From: Polaromonas sp. OV174
Lineage (GTDB): Bacteria > Pseudomonadota > Gammaproteobacteria > Burkholderiales > Burkholderiaceae_C
Assembly (NCBI RefSeq): GCF_900112285.1
Contig: NZ_FOKZ01000002.1
Span: 124,001 to 188,000, forward strand
Direction: 5' to 3'
DNA length: 64,000 nucleotides
The position numbers were made by a program, and so were the translations under genes. The notes under the pieces were generated by a model. The model searched no databases, was not told the DNA's origin, and worked only from the letters and a program-made list of their open reading frames with translations. Positions 33,048-41,600 of the stretch are shown here, piece by piece (within the stretch, counting starts at the first letter, position 1; the number at the start of each line of letters is the position of its first letter).

Positions 33048-34325
33048 ATGGCGAAAAAGACCAACCTTCTCAACGACTTGCAACTGCGCCGCCTCGTATC
33101 GTCAGGGGGCGCCATAGCCAAATCTGATGGCGACGGGCTGACCTTCACATTGTCGAGTGCCGGCACCGCGTCATGGGTGCTGCGCTTCCGGCTCCCAGGC
33201 GGGCGCCGCAAAGAAGTCACGCTCGGGAACTACCCCGACGTTTCGCTGTCGGCGGCCCGCGAACAGGCGCGCGCGCTACGGGTCCAGATTGACCAAGGAG
33301 ATGACCCCGCCGCGCTCAAGCGCGAGAGCAAGACGCGCGACATGCAAAGCTGGACAGTGGCAGAGCTGGTGGCGGACTATCGAGAAAAGGCGCTCACCCT
33401 CTCCAGCTACGCCAAGGACACCATCTATTACCGACAGGCCGACATTGAACAGGTTGTGCTGCCCAAGCTGGGCACATGGCAGGTCAACCGCGTCACGTCG
33501 ATCGATGTGGTGCACACCCTCAAGGAAAGCGGTCGCACCTGGGTGATGACCAAGCGCCTGCTGACGACAATCACGAAGTTGCTCGACCATGCTTGCGGGT
33601 TGACCGTCATCGGAGCCAACCCGTGCATCGGCATCAAGCTCAGCGCCCTGATGGGCAAACGCCCTACGCCCAAGGTGCGCAAAATGCTGGCCACGGATGA
33701 TCTGCGCGTGCTACTCAAGGACATCGACTTCATCGGCCGGGAAAACGCATTGGCGCTCCTGGTGCTGCTGGCCACCTGCGTGCGTGGGATCGAGCTGGTG
33801 AAAGCCAAGAAGGTGGATTTCGACTTGGAGCGCGGAACATGGTGGGTGCCTGACGCCAGCGTAAAAACCCGGGCCGGCTTCCTGGTGCCGCTCGCCCCTG
33901 CAGTGATCGAATGGGTGCAGGAGATGATGGCCTTGGCCGGCGAGTCGGCGTATCTGCTGCCCGCGCGCCGCGCAGACCGCATTGCCAAATACGGCGACAC
34001 CCATGTCGGCCGAACCACGCTGTGGGCGGCAATACGCCGGGCATTTGATCGTGGCGACTACGCCATTCAAGTATTCACGCCCCATGACACCCGCAGCACA
34101 GCCAAGGGGCACCTGCGGAACATGGGGGTGTCACGCGAGATCTCTGAGATTGCCCTGAATCACAAGCTGAAAGGCATGGAGGGCATCTACGATGTGCGCG
34201 AAGAAATCCCGGAGCGTCGCCAAGCGCTGTCGATGTGGGCGGACTTCTTGCTGACGTGCGAGAAGGGATTACCCCCGCCCAGTGTCACGTCTGGCAAGGT
34301 TGTGCAGCTGCGGCGAGCCGCTTAG
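33048..34325 (+). CDS. int: Tyrosine-type site-specific integrase (P4-like, DUF4102 N-terminus)
   Basis: The 425-residue recombinase has the P4-integrase N-terminal domain (LVSSGGAIAKSDGDGLTF, GGRRKEVTLGNYPDVSLSAA REQAR region), a SAM-like core-binding domain (residues ~105-190) and the catalytic domain. Visible catalytic residues are Arg in ATCVRGIELVKA, His-x-x-Arg in FTPHDTRSTAKGHLRNMG, the second His in LNHKLKGM and the nucleophile in GIYDV. It is the only + strand gene at the left prophage edge, which marks that end as attachment-proximal. There is no ribosome-binding site, because the ATG abuts a TAGCTACCC repeat. Confidence 0.93.
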   Translation: MAKKTNLLNDLQLRRLVSSGGAIAKSDGDGLTFTLSSAGTASWVLRFRLPGGRRKEVTLGNYPDVSLSAAREQARALRVQIDQGDDPAALKRESKTRDMQSWTVAELVADYREKALTLSSYAKDTIYYRQADIEQVVLPKLGTWQVNRVTSIDVVHTLKESGRTWVMTKRLLTTITKLLDHACGLTVIGANPCIGIKLSALMGKRPTPKVRKMLATDDLRVLLKDIDFIGRENALALLVLLATCVRGIELVKAKKVDFDLERGTWWVPDASVKTRAGFLVPLAPAVIEWVQEMMALAGESAYLLPARRADRIAKYGDTHVGRTTLWAAIRRAFDRGDYAIQVFTPHDTRSTAKGHLRNMGVSREISEIALNHKLKGMEGIYDVREEIPERRQALSMWADFLLTCEKGLPPPSVTSGKVVQLRRAA

Positions 34326-34341
34326 CCTGCACCGCGGGGAC

Positions 34342-34818
34342 TCACCTCAAAGCTCCTTGGGCATTGATCCATTCCTGAAGCCCGACAAGCCGGGCGGCGG
34401 TTTCGTGGCAAGCCCCGTAATTGCTGGCGACGGTGCTGGCAACGTCCTGAGCGGGGACGGCGGCAGCATCAGGGATGCCGGCGGGGTCGGGAATGACGCC
34501 ATCGGCAGCGGCATCGTGGAGCACCCGGAAGCCAGCAGGCATAGGGCAATCATCAGCTTTGACATAGACAGGCACCTTTTCAATGATGGTTTTGGTGACG
34601 GTGCGGATCTGCACCTGGGCAGCCTCCTGCTTGGCGGCAATCGGTGCGGCCACGTCAGCGCGCCGCGTGTCGACAGTTCGCGCCTGGGCCGCGTACTTCC
34701 CTTGGGCCCGCTGATAGCCGACGTCCTGCTGGTGGTCGGCCCAGGCGCTGTAGCCCAGCAGCAGTGCGCCGGCCAGCGCCAAGTACAGCAGCCAGCGGCC
34801 CGGATTGAGCCAGCTCAT
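34342..34818 (-). CDS. Rz-like spanin, inner-membrane subunit
   Basis: The 158-residue protein has one N-terminal transmembrane helix (RWLLYLALAGALLLGYSAWA) and a periplasmic, helical, Ala/Gln-rich body. It starts in an ATGA overlap with the lysozyme stop. The body contains a second nested gene in another frame at 34347-34565 (Rz1). Rz and Rz1 fuse the inner and outer membranes in the last step of lysis. Sequence similarity to lambda Rz is low, so the call rests on position, topology and the nested lipoprotein. Confidence 0.8.
   Translation of the reverse strand: MSWLNPGRWLLYLALAGALLLGYSAWADHQQDVGYQRAQGKYAAQARTVDTRRADVAAPIAAKQEAAQVQIRTVTKTIIEKVPVYVKADDCPMPAGFRVLHDAAADGVIPDPAGIPDAAAVPAQDVASTVASNYGACHETAARLVGLQEWINAQGALR
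34347..34565 (-). CDS. Rz1-like spanin lipoprotein, nested in Rz
   Basis: A 72-residue product in another frame within the Rz-like gene. It starts MSKLMIALCLLASGC, a short signal peptide ending in a lipobox-like ASGC. The mature part is Pro-rich (PTPPASLMLPPSPL, PAPSP), as in lambda Rz1. The lipid anchor would place it in the outer membrane facing Rz. It ends 5 bp inside the Rz stop. The nested arrangement is known from lambda. Confidence 0.7.
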   Translation of the reverse strand: MSKLMIALCLLASGCSTMPLPMASFPTPPASLMLPPSPLRTLPAPSPAITGLATKPPPGLSGFRNGSMPKEL

Positions 34819-35240
34819 TGCCAGATCCCCGTTTTCATCTGTCTCGACAGCCGCTCCGCACGCTCGGGCGTCTGCTTGGCCCACAGCGACTGCAGCATGC
34901 CTGCCGCCGCCCCGGCGAAGTCACCGCTACGCACCATGGCCAGGGTGTTCTTGAAGCCCAGCAGGCCATCAACCCCCATCTGAAAAGCCATATTGAGCAG
35001 CACCCCGAAGCGGGCCGGGTCAAGGTTGGCCATCCAGGGCGCGCGGCGCAACACTTCGGCCTGGCGCTTGTCGATGTCGTTTGACAGTAGATAGGCCGAC
35101 TCCTCGGGTGTGATGCCGCCGCCCTTTCGGGCATCAAGCAAGCGGCCCACCCCGACCGTCCAATATCCGAGGTGGTCCTGATAAACAGACAGCTTCTCGC
35201 CCTCGTCGCGGCGCAGTTGTTTGGTGAGTTCGGCTTTCAT
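34815..35240 (-). CDS. Endolysin, T4-type lysozyme (GH24)
   Basis: The 141-residue enzyme hydrolyses the glycan strands of peptidoglycan. The catalytic triad is visible: Glu in RRDEGEKLSVYQD, Asp/Thr positions in GYWTVGVGRLLDA. The ALLxND-type NDIDKRQAEV and PARFGVLLNMAFQMG blocks fit GH24. No signal peptide or SAR segment is present, so it depends on the holin. It overlaps the holin and Rz genes by ATGA junctions. Confidence 0.92.
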   Translation of the reverse strand: MKAELTKQLRRDEGEKLSVYQDHLGYWTVGVGRLLDARKGGGITPEESAYLLSNDIDKRQAEVLRRAPWMANLDPARFGVLLNMAFQMGVDGLLGFKNTLAMVRSGDFAGAAAGMLQSLWAKQTPERAERLSRQMKTGIWQ

Positions 35241-35647
35241 GGCGCGTCCTTTGGCTGATCAATGCCGAGTTTTTTCTCAATCACGCGCTGGCCGACCGAC
35301 TCCAGCCAGCTCAGGCCCTTGGCCCCGGCGTGGCCGCTCATCCCGACAATGCTGGCCGTAAGCAGTGGGTGAAAGTTCAGGTATTCACAGGACCAGAAGG
35401 CCAGCATCCCGGCAAACGCGCTGACGCACAGCTCGCCTATCAACGCGGAAATGCTCCAGGCCAGCACCTCGCCGCGGCGCACCTTCATCCACCAGGAGGC
35501 CAGGCCGCCCAGTAATGCGGTGGCCAGCACGATGCCATACTCCTGCAGTGAGTAGCTGAGCGGGGTCTTGATAATGTTTTGCGCCTGCACCGCCAGCGGC
35601 ATGAGCAGGTGCAGGCAGAGGAAAAAAGTAAGAATGAGTTTTGTCAT
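35237..35647 (-). CDS. Putative holin (three or four hydrophobic segments)
   Basis: The 136-residue protein has an N-terminal hydrophobic segment (LILTFFLCLHLLMPLAVQA) that looks like a signal, followed by EYGIVLATALLGGLASWWMK and ISALIGELCVSAFAGMLAF. The tail is charged (RVIEKKLGIDQPK). It overlaps the endolysin start and lies in the lysis cassette, so a holin (LydA/phage-holin type) is the natural call. No holin family is certain by sequence alone. Confidence 0.75.
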   Translation of the reverse strand: MTKLILTFFLCLHLLMPLAVQAQNIIKTPLSYSLQEYGIVLATALLGGLASWWMKVRRGEVLAWSISALIGELCVSAFAGMLAFWSCEYLNFHPLLTASIVGMSGHAGAKGLSWLESVGQRVIEKKLGIDQPKDAP

Positions 35648-35657
35648 GAGCGCCTAT

Positions 35658-36110
35658 CTAAATTGCTTGATGTTGTTGGCCACAGGCCCGCGACAGCGCC
35701 GCATAAAGCGAACAAGGATCAAACCGCCAGCTGTCCTGCATGCCCAGCATGGCCGCCACGGCCTCGCTGCAGACCCAGCGCTGCTTGTCGTGGCCCAGCA
35801 CGCGTGCCACAAAGCCCAGCAGGCCCAGGTAGTCGTAGCCCTGGCCGTCGTGCTCAGAAATCCAGGCCCAGGCGCTATTGCACAACGCATCGGCATCGCC
35901 GCCGACTTCGATCACATCCCAATTTTCTGGGTCAAGTTTCATGTGCTTGATGCGCACGCCGCCGTCCATCATCGAGCTGCTGGCGCAGATCGACAGGCCT
36001 GCAGCGTCAGTGCCCAGAATCAGTTCGCAGTGGCTGTAGGGGCCGCGTAACCACCATGCCGTAAGGCGGTTGAACGGGCGCTTACGGCCTTTGTAGAACG
36101 CGGCCTTCAC
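35658..36110 (-). CDS. Permuted papain-like (NlpC/P60, YiiX type) hydrolase
   Basis: The 150-residue protein follows the circularly permuted order. His first, PYSHCELIL (residues ~26-34), then an acidic residue at HMKLDPENWDVIEV, and the Cys-bearing SEAV motif late, RWVCSEAVAAMLG (residues ~112-124). It then has FDPCSLY. Such phage proteins are presumed amidases or acyl hydrolases. It starts with GTG in a GTGA overlap with the fibre-associated gene. It may act in lysis or tail-associated wall digestion. Confidence 0.7.
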   Translation of the reverse strand: MKAAFYKGRKRPFNRLTAWWLRGPYSHCELILGTDAAGLSICASSSMMDGGVRIKHMKLDPENWDVIEVGGDADALCNSAWAWISEHDGQGYDYLGLLGFVARVLGHDKQRWVCSEAVAAMLGMQDSWRFDPCSLYAALSRACGQQHQAI

Positions 36111-36496
36111 AGTGCCTCCGCCGTCACGAACAGCGCATCGAGCGCCGCAGCATCGAGCCCGAGCGCGGTGGCCAGCGCGATCAGCAAAGGCCGGTGGCGC
36201 TCAAACATCTGCGAGTCGTCCCACTCGATCTGCGCAAGGCCGCGCTGGACCGGGTCCGGGATGGCATCAATCGCAGGCTGGACATCGGCCAGCAGGCCAG
36301 CCAGCAACAGTGCTTGTCGGGCTTGCCGGCGTGTCACGGCTGCAGGGATAACGGGTGGAGGCGGCGGCGCAGGCGTGAACACATCACCATCCCACAACCA
36401 GCCGCAGATCACGCCGTCTGGCGCTTCTATAAAACCTGTCTCAAAATACGGCTGGACCTGAACAACAACGTCTGCATCAATAAGTGCGTATTTCAT
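36107..36496 (-). CDS. Tail-fibre assembly-like protein
   Basis: The 129-residue protein starts MKYALIDADVVVQVQPYFETG, a pattern typical of short phage fibre-associated proteins. A proline run (PAPPPPPVIPAAVTRRQARQ) and a helical tail (IEWDDSQMFERHRPLLIALA) follow. The tail resembles the xkdW/DUF4376-like helical region found in fibre chaperones. It begins 2 bp after the tail-fibre stop. Confidence 0.65.
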   Translation of the reverse strand: MKYALIDADVVVQVQPYFETGFIEAPDGVICGWLWDGDVFTPAPPPPPVIPAAVTRRQARQALLLAGLLADVQPAIDAIPDPVQRGLAQIEWDDSQMFERHRPLLIALATALGLDAAALDALFVTAEAL

Positions 36497-36498
36497 TT

Positions 36499-37731
36499 TT
36501 ATGCAACCTTCCAGAATTGGACTTCGCTATACACCTCGTTCTTACCCGCAAGGTTGGAGGGAATACCCAACTCTAGGTTGTTGGCGCCAGAGAACGGCCC
36601 GTAGTGACGCAGGATTAGTGCGCCTTGAGCAGCAAGTGTGAAGCGGCCCCTCACTTCAGCGAATGAATTTGTCGAACCATTAGAAATTTGAGCTGACCGC
36701 CCCACAAGGACGTCAGCCGCTGCCGTGTTGTTGTACAAAACAAGTTTGTGCGGTGTACTGGCGCCAGCAATTGCAGTCGGTGCTGCGGCAAGCACGTCAT
36801 AAGTGCCGGCTGGCAGCGTCACGATGTTGGTCGAGACGGAAGCACTGGGAATGGTGTTGGTCACCACTGTGTTTAGAGGTCGGGTTGTAGGCGACCCAGC
36901 GCCTAGCCCGCCGCCTGCGCCAACTGATTTTTCGTCGCGCACATGCAGATATGGTGCAATTGCAGCCGGCAGTCCGTTCGCCTTGGTGTACAACACACAA
37001 TAAACTACCGCTCCGTCGCTCTCATAGATAGCCCGGTCACCCGCCGCTGTCGCGATGTTTGCCCCACCTGGCAAGCTGTTATTGGTGGCATGGTGCGTGA
37101 GCGTCAAAACTCCATCAAACACCAGTGTGCGCGGGCCTCGTGTCAGCGTTACAGCCGTGATCGTCGTGGTGCCGGTGATGTGGACGCGGTTGCCCGTCGC
37201 CGCATCCAGATTGATGGTCGCCGCGCTGGCAATGGCTGCACCGGTTGCCAAGTTCTGCGCAGCGGTGAATGTGTTCGCGGCCAACGACGCCTTGCCCTGA
37301 AGCTCATTGCTCACTTTTTCGCTTGACCATGCATCGGTTTCACTGGTGGCGGCGTCATTGATCGCGCCCTCTGGCAATGTGGCGACTGCGGCCTCCGCTA
37401 CCTGCGCGTAGTGCTTTGCGCTGTATTCACCGCCCGACACGGCGGCGCCTGTCTTCGTGGCCCAATCGCTCGCAAGGTCTGCTGCGGTGTCTGCATTTGT
37501 CTTGGCGGTGGCGGCAGCGTCAGCCTCGGTGGCGGCAGCGTCGGCGGCTTCTTTGGCGGCCGCGGCATTGGTGTGCGTAGCCTCTGCGATGGCGTGCAAG
37601 CTCTCGGCCATCAGCCCTTCGGTATCTGCCCAGGTCTTCGCCTTGGTGTTGTATTCCCCGGAACTGCGGTCGGCAGTCGTCGGAAAGGGCGCGGGCTCGA
37701 CCAGCGCCGGGACGGGAACAATATCTGTCAT
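36499..37731 (-). CDS. Putative tail fibre / receptor-binding protein
   Basis: The 410-residue protein has a short N-terminal attachment segment (PVPALVEPAPFPTTADRSSG). Next comes an Ala/Thr/Asp coiled region (AAAKEAADAAATEADAAATA, residues ~60-100), then beta-rich repeats and a variable C-terminus (FSGANNLELGIPSNLAGKNE). The structure, an elongated trimeric fibre with a globular tip, is inferred. It overlaps the upstream tail gene by ATGA. The receptor is unknown. Confidence 0.75.
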   Translation of the reverse strand: MTDIVPVPALVEPAPFPTTADRSSGEYNTKAKTWADTEGLMAESLHAIAEATHTNAAAAKEAADAAATEADAAATAKTNADTAADLASDWATKTGAAVSGGEYSAKHYAQVAEAAVATLPEGAINDAATSETDAWSSEKVSNELQGKASLAANTFTAAQNLATGAAIASAATINLDAATGNRVHITGTTTITAVTLTRGPRTLVFDGVLTLTHHATNNSLPGGANIATAAGDRAIYESDGAVVYCVLYTKANGLPAAIAPYLHVRDEKSVGAGGGLGAGSPTTRPLNTVVTNTIPSASVSTNIVTLPAGTYDVLAAAPTAIAGASTPHKLVLYNNTAAADVLVGRSAQISNGSTNSFAEVRGRFTLAAQGALILRHYGPFSGANNLELGIPSNLAGKNEVYSEVQFWKVA

Positions 37732-38657
37732 TGCACAACTCCTTCTATTTTTAAATTCATCCGGGCAAGGCCGTAGTTTTCTGGGGTCACGTCGCCCGAG
37801 AGGTCGCCAAAGCCATTGAGGTAGTCATAGCGCGGCAAGTCGGACGCAATAAACGCCACGGGCCGCCCCTGCACCTGGTGCAGCAGCTCCATCGCGTGAT
37901 TGGCTTGTTCGGCGTCGATCACGACCGAGCACGACACATTGGTGGCGCTGCCTCGGCGCTGGCGCACCGCTGTACCGTCGTCGTTGACCTTGCGGTAGCT
38001 GTAGCTCTTGACGGCGGCGTTGGCGCCGTATTCCACGCCGCCCAGGTCGGACGTGCCCAGCAGCGTGTCCCAGTGGCCAATCGAGATCAGCCCGACCGCC
38101 ACCGGCCCGCCGCCCGTGGCGGTGATCGTGATGTGCACCTCGGCGTCCGGGTACAGCGGAAGATTTCGCATGTAGTGCTGCGTGCGCTGGCGCAGCGGCA
38201 TGAATAACAGTTCATACAAGCCCAGCGCCTGCGCGTACAAGTCGGCGTCGTAGCCGTCAACTAGCGTGCCGCCGGGCTGGTCGTAAATGGCGATGTTGAG
38301 GTGATCGCCCTGCATGCCCCACAAGCCCAGGCCGGTGGAAAACCCGGGGCGCAGCACATACGTCATGCTCCCGGTGCCGCGCGCCTTGGTGTCCATCTGA
38401 TCGTCAAACGGCGCCATGCGGTTGGTCGGCCCTTTGCGCAGCCACTTGGTGCTGTCGGTGCCGGGTGTCACCCCGGTGCTGGGCGACACCGCATCCCAAA
38501 TGCTGCCCGTATGATTGACGAGCGTGCCCACGGTGTATGCCGTGCCCACCGCCCATGCCACCTCACCCGTATCGACGACAGGGATCGAAGTGCCCGCCGC
38601 GATCATGGCGTCAATGATGTTGATCGGCGTCAGGATGACCGCGTTTGCAGTGCTCAT
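37728..38657 (-). CDS. Putative minor tail / tail-tip protein with a carbohydrate-binding-like segment
   Basis: The 309-residue protein has a ChiC/CBM5-12-like segment at residues ~38-75 (GTLVNHTGSIWDAVSPSTG, DSTKWLRKGPTNR). A beta-rich middle (HLNIAIYDQPGGTLVDGYDA, ALGLYELLFMPLRQRTQHYM) follows. It is placed directly after the tape measure and overlaps it (ATGA), the usual position of distal tail or hub proteins. The exact role is uncertain. Confidence 0.65.
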   Translation of the reverse strand: MSTANAVILTPINIIDAMIAAGTSIPVVDTGEVAWAVGTAYTVGTLVNHTGSIWDAVSPSTGVTPGTDSTKWLRKGPTNRMAPFDDQMDTKARGTGSMTYVLRPGFSTGLGLWGMQGDHLNIAIYDQPGGTLVDGYDADLYAQALGLYELLFMPLRQRTQHYMRNLPLYPDAEVHITITATGGGPVAVGLISIGHWDTLLGTSDLGGVEYGANAAVKSYSYRKVNDDGTAVRQRRGSATNVSCSVVIDAEQANHAMELLHQVQGRPVAFIASDLPRYDYLNGFGDLSGDVTPENYGLARMNLKIEGVVQ

Positions 38658-41600
38658 GCCATTACCTCTGCGGCCATGGCGTTTCCGCCCGCCGTAACGT
38701 TGTCGAATTGGTCAACCATCTGCGGCAGGCCTGCGGTGTTGTTTGCTGTTGCGCGGGCAGCGCCTTCAAGCTGCTCAACTTTTGCTGTGAGTTTTTCGAT
38801 TAGTGCCTCCAGTCGCGCCGTGCCGCCGCCGCCCACGCCAGGATTCGCTGATGGGTTGTAGGGCTGGGGAATCACGGCCTCGCCTTTGTGCAGGTAATGC
38901 AGGCCGTCCTCTTCCACGAAATTCGTGCCCACGCGCAGCACTGGCAATCCGGCCTGACGGGCCCACTCTTCGGCGCTGCCGGGCGGCAAGCCCAAAAGCG
39001 CGTTGATGTCGCCGCTGTTCAGTCCACGAGCAGCAGCTTCAGCGTAGATCCCTGCTTCATTACCCGCTGCCAGCGCAGCCTGCCCTTGCTGCTGCAAAGC
39101 GGCCTCAAGCGCAGCCTGGCCGGTGTTGACTGCGCTGCCACCACCAAGTGCAATGTCGTGTCCGACCACCGCTTGCGTCGGGTCCACGCCCTGGATGCCC
39201 AGAGAATTGATGTACGCCAGATCAGCGGCAGACAGCCCGAAGGTGTTTTGAAGTCCAGACTGAGACATGCCGGCGCGTTTGACGATCTCGGCCACCGATG
39301 CGTAGTCGCCGGCCTGGTAGGCCGAAACAATCGCTTCCTTGCTGCCAAAAGTCCAGTTGTTCGCGCCGCTGATTTGGTCGGTGGCGTAGCCCTTGAGCAG
39401 GTCTGGTGTGATCTGCGCCATATAGTCGCCAGCCCCGCTGCCTGCACCGCCGCCTGCTGCACCAGCCGCCCCATTCTTCACACCCAGGATGGCGTCGGCC
39501 AGTTTCTGCAGCGCGTCGGCCACACTAAGAACACTGGTGTCGATGCCCTTGAGCGCGTTGACTTGTGCCTCTGCGGTGTCCAGAATGCCATCGAGGGCGC
39601 GCAGTTGCTTTTCGGCCTCGGTGAGCTGGTCGCCGCTGATGGCCTTCAAGTCGCTCAAGCGCCCGGCTAACACTAAGCGGTCTCGGTCGGCCTCGAACTG
39701 GCTTGCGTAGGCCGTATTTTCCATGCCGGCGCGCACCGCACCAATCGCATCGGCTAGTTGCTCGCCATCAGGCAGATAGCCCGTCGTTTGCGCCGCCGAC
39801 AAGGCCTGCTCGATGAACGCGCGGCCCTGCGTTGTCTGCATCGCCTGGGTGCTATCGACTTCGGCGTACAGCGAGCGCACGTTGTCTTTCAGCGTGTCGA
39901 ACACCGCCTGCGTGCTGCTGATCGTCTCTTGCACAATCGAGCGCTGCATGCCGACGGATCGCTGTAGCGCGGCATAAGCACCGTCAACGGCGTCCATGGC
40001 GTTCTTGCGCGATGCTTCGGCCGCCTTGCTGGCCGCATCCGCGAGCTGACGCGCCGCCTCAGCAGCATCGACGGCGGCGGGTGTGATGCCGGCAAACGCC
40101 GCGTTGACGTTAATCAAGGCCGCGTAAAGCGGGCTGTTACGGTCGGTCGATTCGGCTAGCGCACGGAATGCTTCGCGGCTTGCGCCGGCCACTTCAGCCT
40201 CTGTCAACCCAGCACCTGCCGCGTTGAGTGTGGCAGTGATGTTGCGCACGGTGTTGGCGCGTTTTTCCTCGACTGAGTAGTAGTTTTCGTAGTAGCTCGC
40301 CAGCTTGCCGCTCAGCGCTTCCAGCCCGCCAACCGCGGCAATCAGGCCTTGCGTGGCCGCAAAGCTCATGTCGGCCAAGTCTGCAAAAGGCATCAGCAGC
40401 AGTTGATCGTGAAAACTCTTGAGGGCTTGTGCGCCGTTGAGTGCTGCCGTGATCTGCTCTTGCGTCGCGGCGCCGGCCGTGATGCCGTCGAAAACACCTG
40501 CCAGATACTTGGGCAGCTCCGAGCCCTGCAGCGCGGCCAGCACGGCGCGAGAGGCTTCCAGGCTGTAGGCCTCTTTCGAATACACGGTGTTGTCGGCGGT
40601 GCTGTAGGTGCGCCCTCCCACGGCGCTCGAAAAGCCGAAGTGGGCGGTTTCGCCGTCGCTGTTGCCGCCGGCGCCGAAAGCCGTAGCGGCCAGCGTGATG
40701 CCCAGCGCCAAGGCCGTAGTGGCGTAGGCCTTCTGCAAGTTACCCGCTGCCAGGTCAGCACTAGACGAGTCGCCGAAGCGCCCGGTGCGCTCGATCTGGG
40801 CGCCGCTGGCGTCGTACTTGATACTGCTCTCGCCCGTGTTCTTGGAGGGCTTGCTGTCGCTGTCGAGCAGACCGCCCAGGGCGCTACCGATGGCGGCTCC
40901 AATGGGGCCGCCAAAGAAAGTACCTATGCCTGCGCCAATAGCAGATCCGTACTTGCCTTGGGACAGGCTGTAGAGCGCCCCGGCGTAGCCCAGCACATCC
41001 CCGGCGCCTGAAATGACAGACGAATATTCGGACAACGAATTGCCGATCTTCATCATGCTGTCGCCGATTCCTTCAAAGCCTTGGCTGTAGAGGCTGGCGC
41101 CAGCGCTGGCAAGACTACCAGGCGCGGTCGCGCCTATGTCTTTCAGCCAGCCCATATTGAAGCTAGATCCCATGTCGCCAGCCTGAGCGCCACCCTGCCC
41201 GGTTGCTGCGTTGGCTGTGCCCGATAGTCCTACACCGGTCATCACACCCTGAACCGCTAGTTTCAGAACCGTCGTCTTGAACAGGTTTTTGATACCGTCC
41301 CAGAAGGATTTAAAAAAGCCCTTGCCGGCTTCGAAACCCCGATACAGGGAATCGGTCAGGCCGCGCTCGATGTCGGCGTAGAGCTTTGCCCATTCGTCGC
41401 TGGCTGCCTGCTTGGTGATCTTGATGCCGGCCAGCATGCGCGCCTCGCGCATCTGCGCCAACTTAGCGATTTCCAGCTGGATGTTGTAGGCGTCCTTTTC
41501 CGCGTCGCCAAACACTTGCATGGAGGCGATCTTTTGTTCTTGCGCGGCGATGGTGTCTGCCATGCGCGCATCCGTCAGCTGAGCCAGCGCTGCGCCCGTC

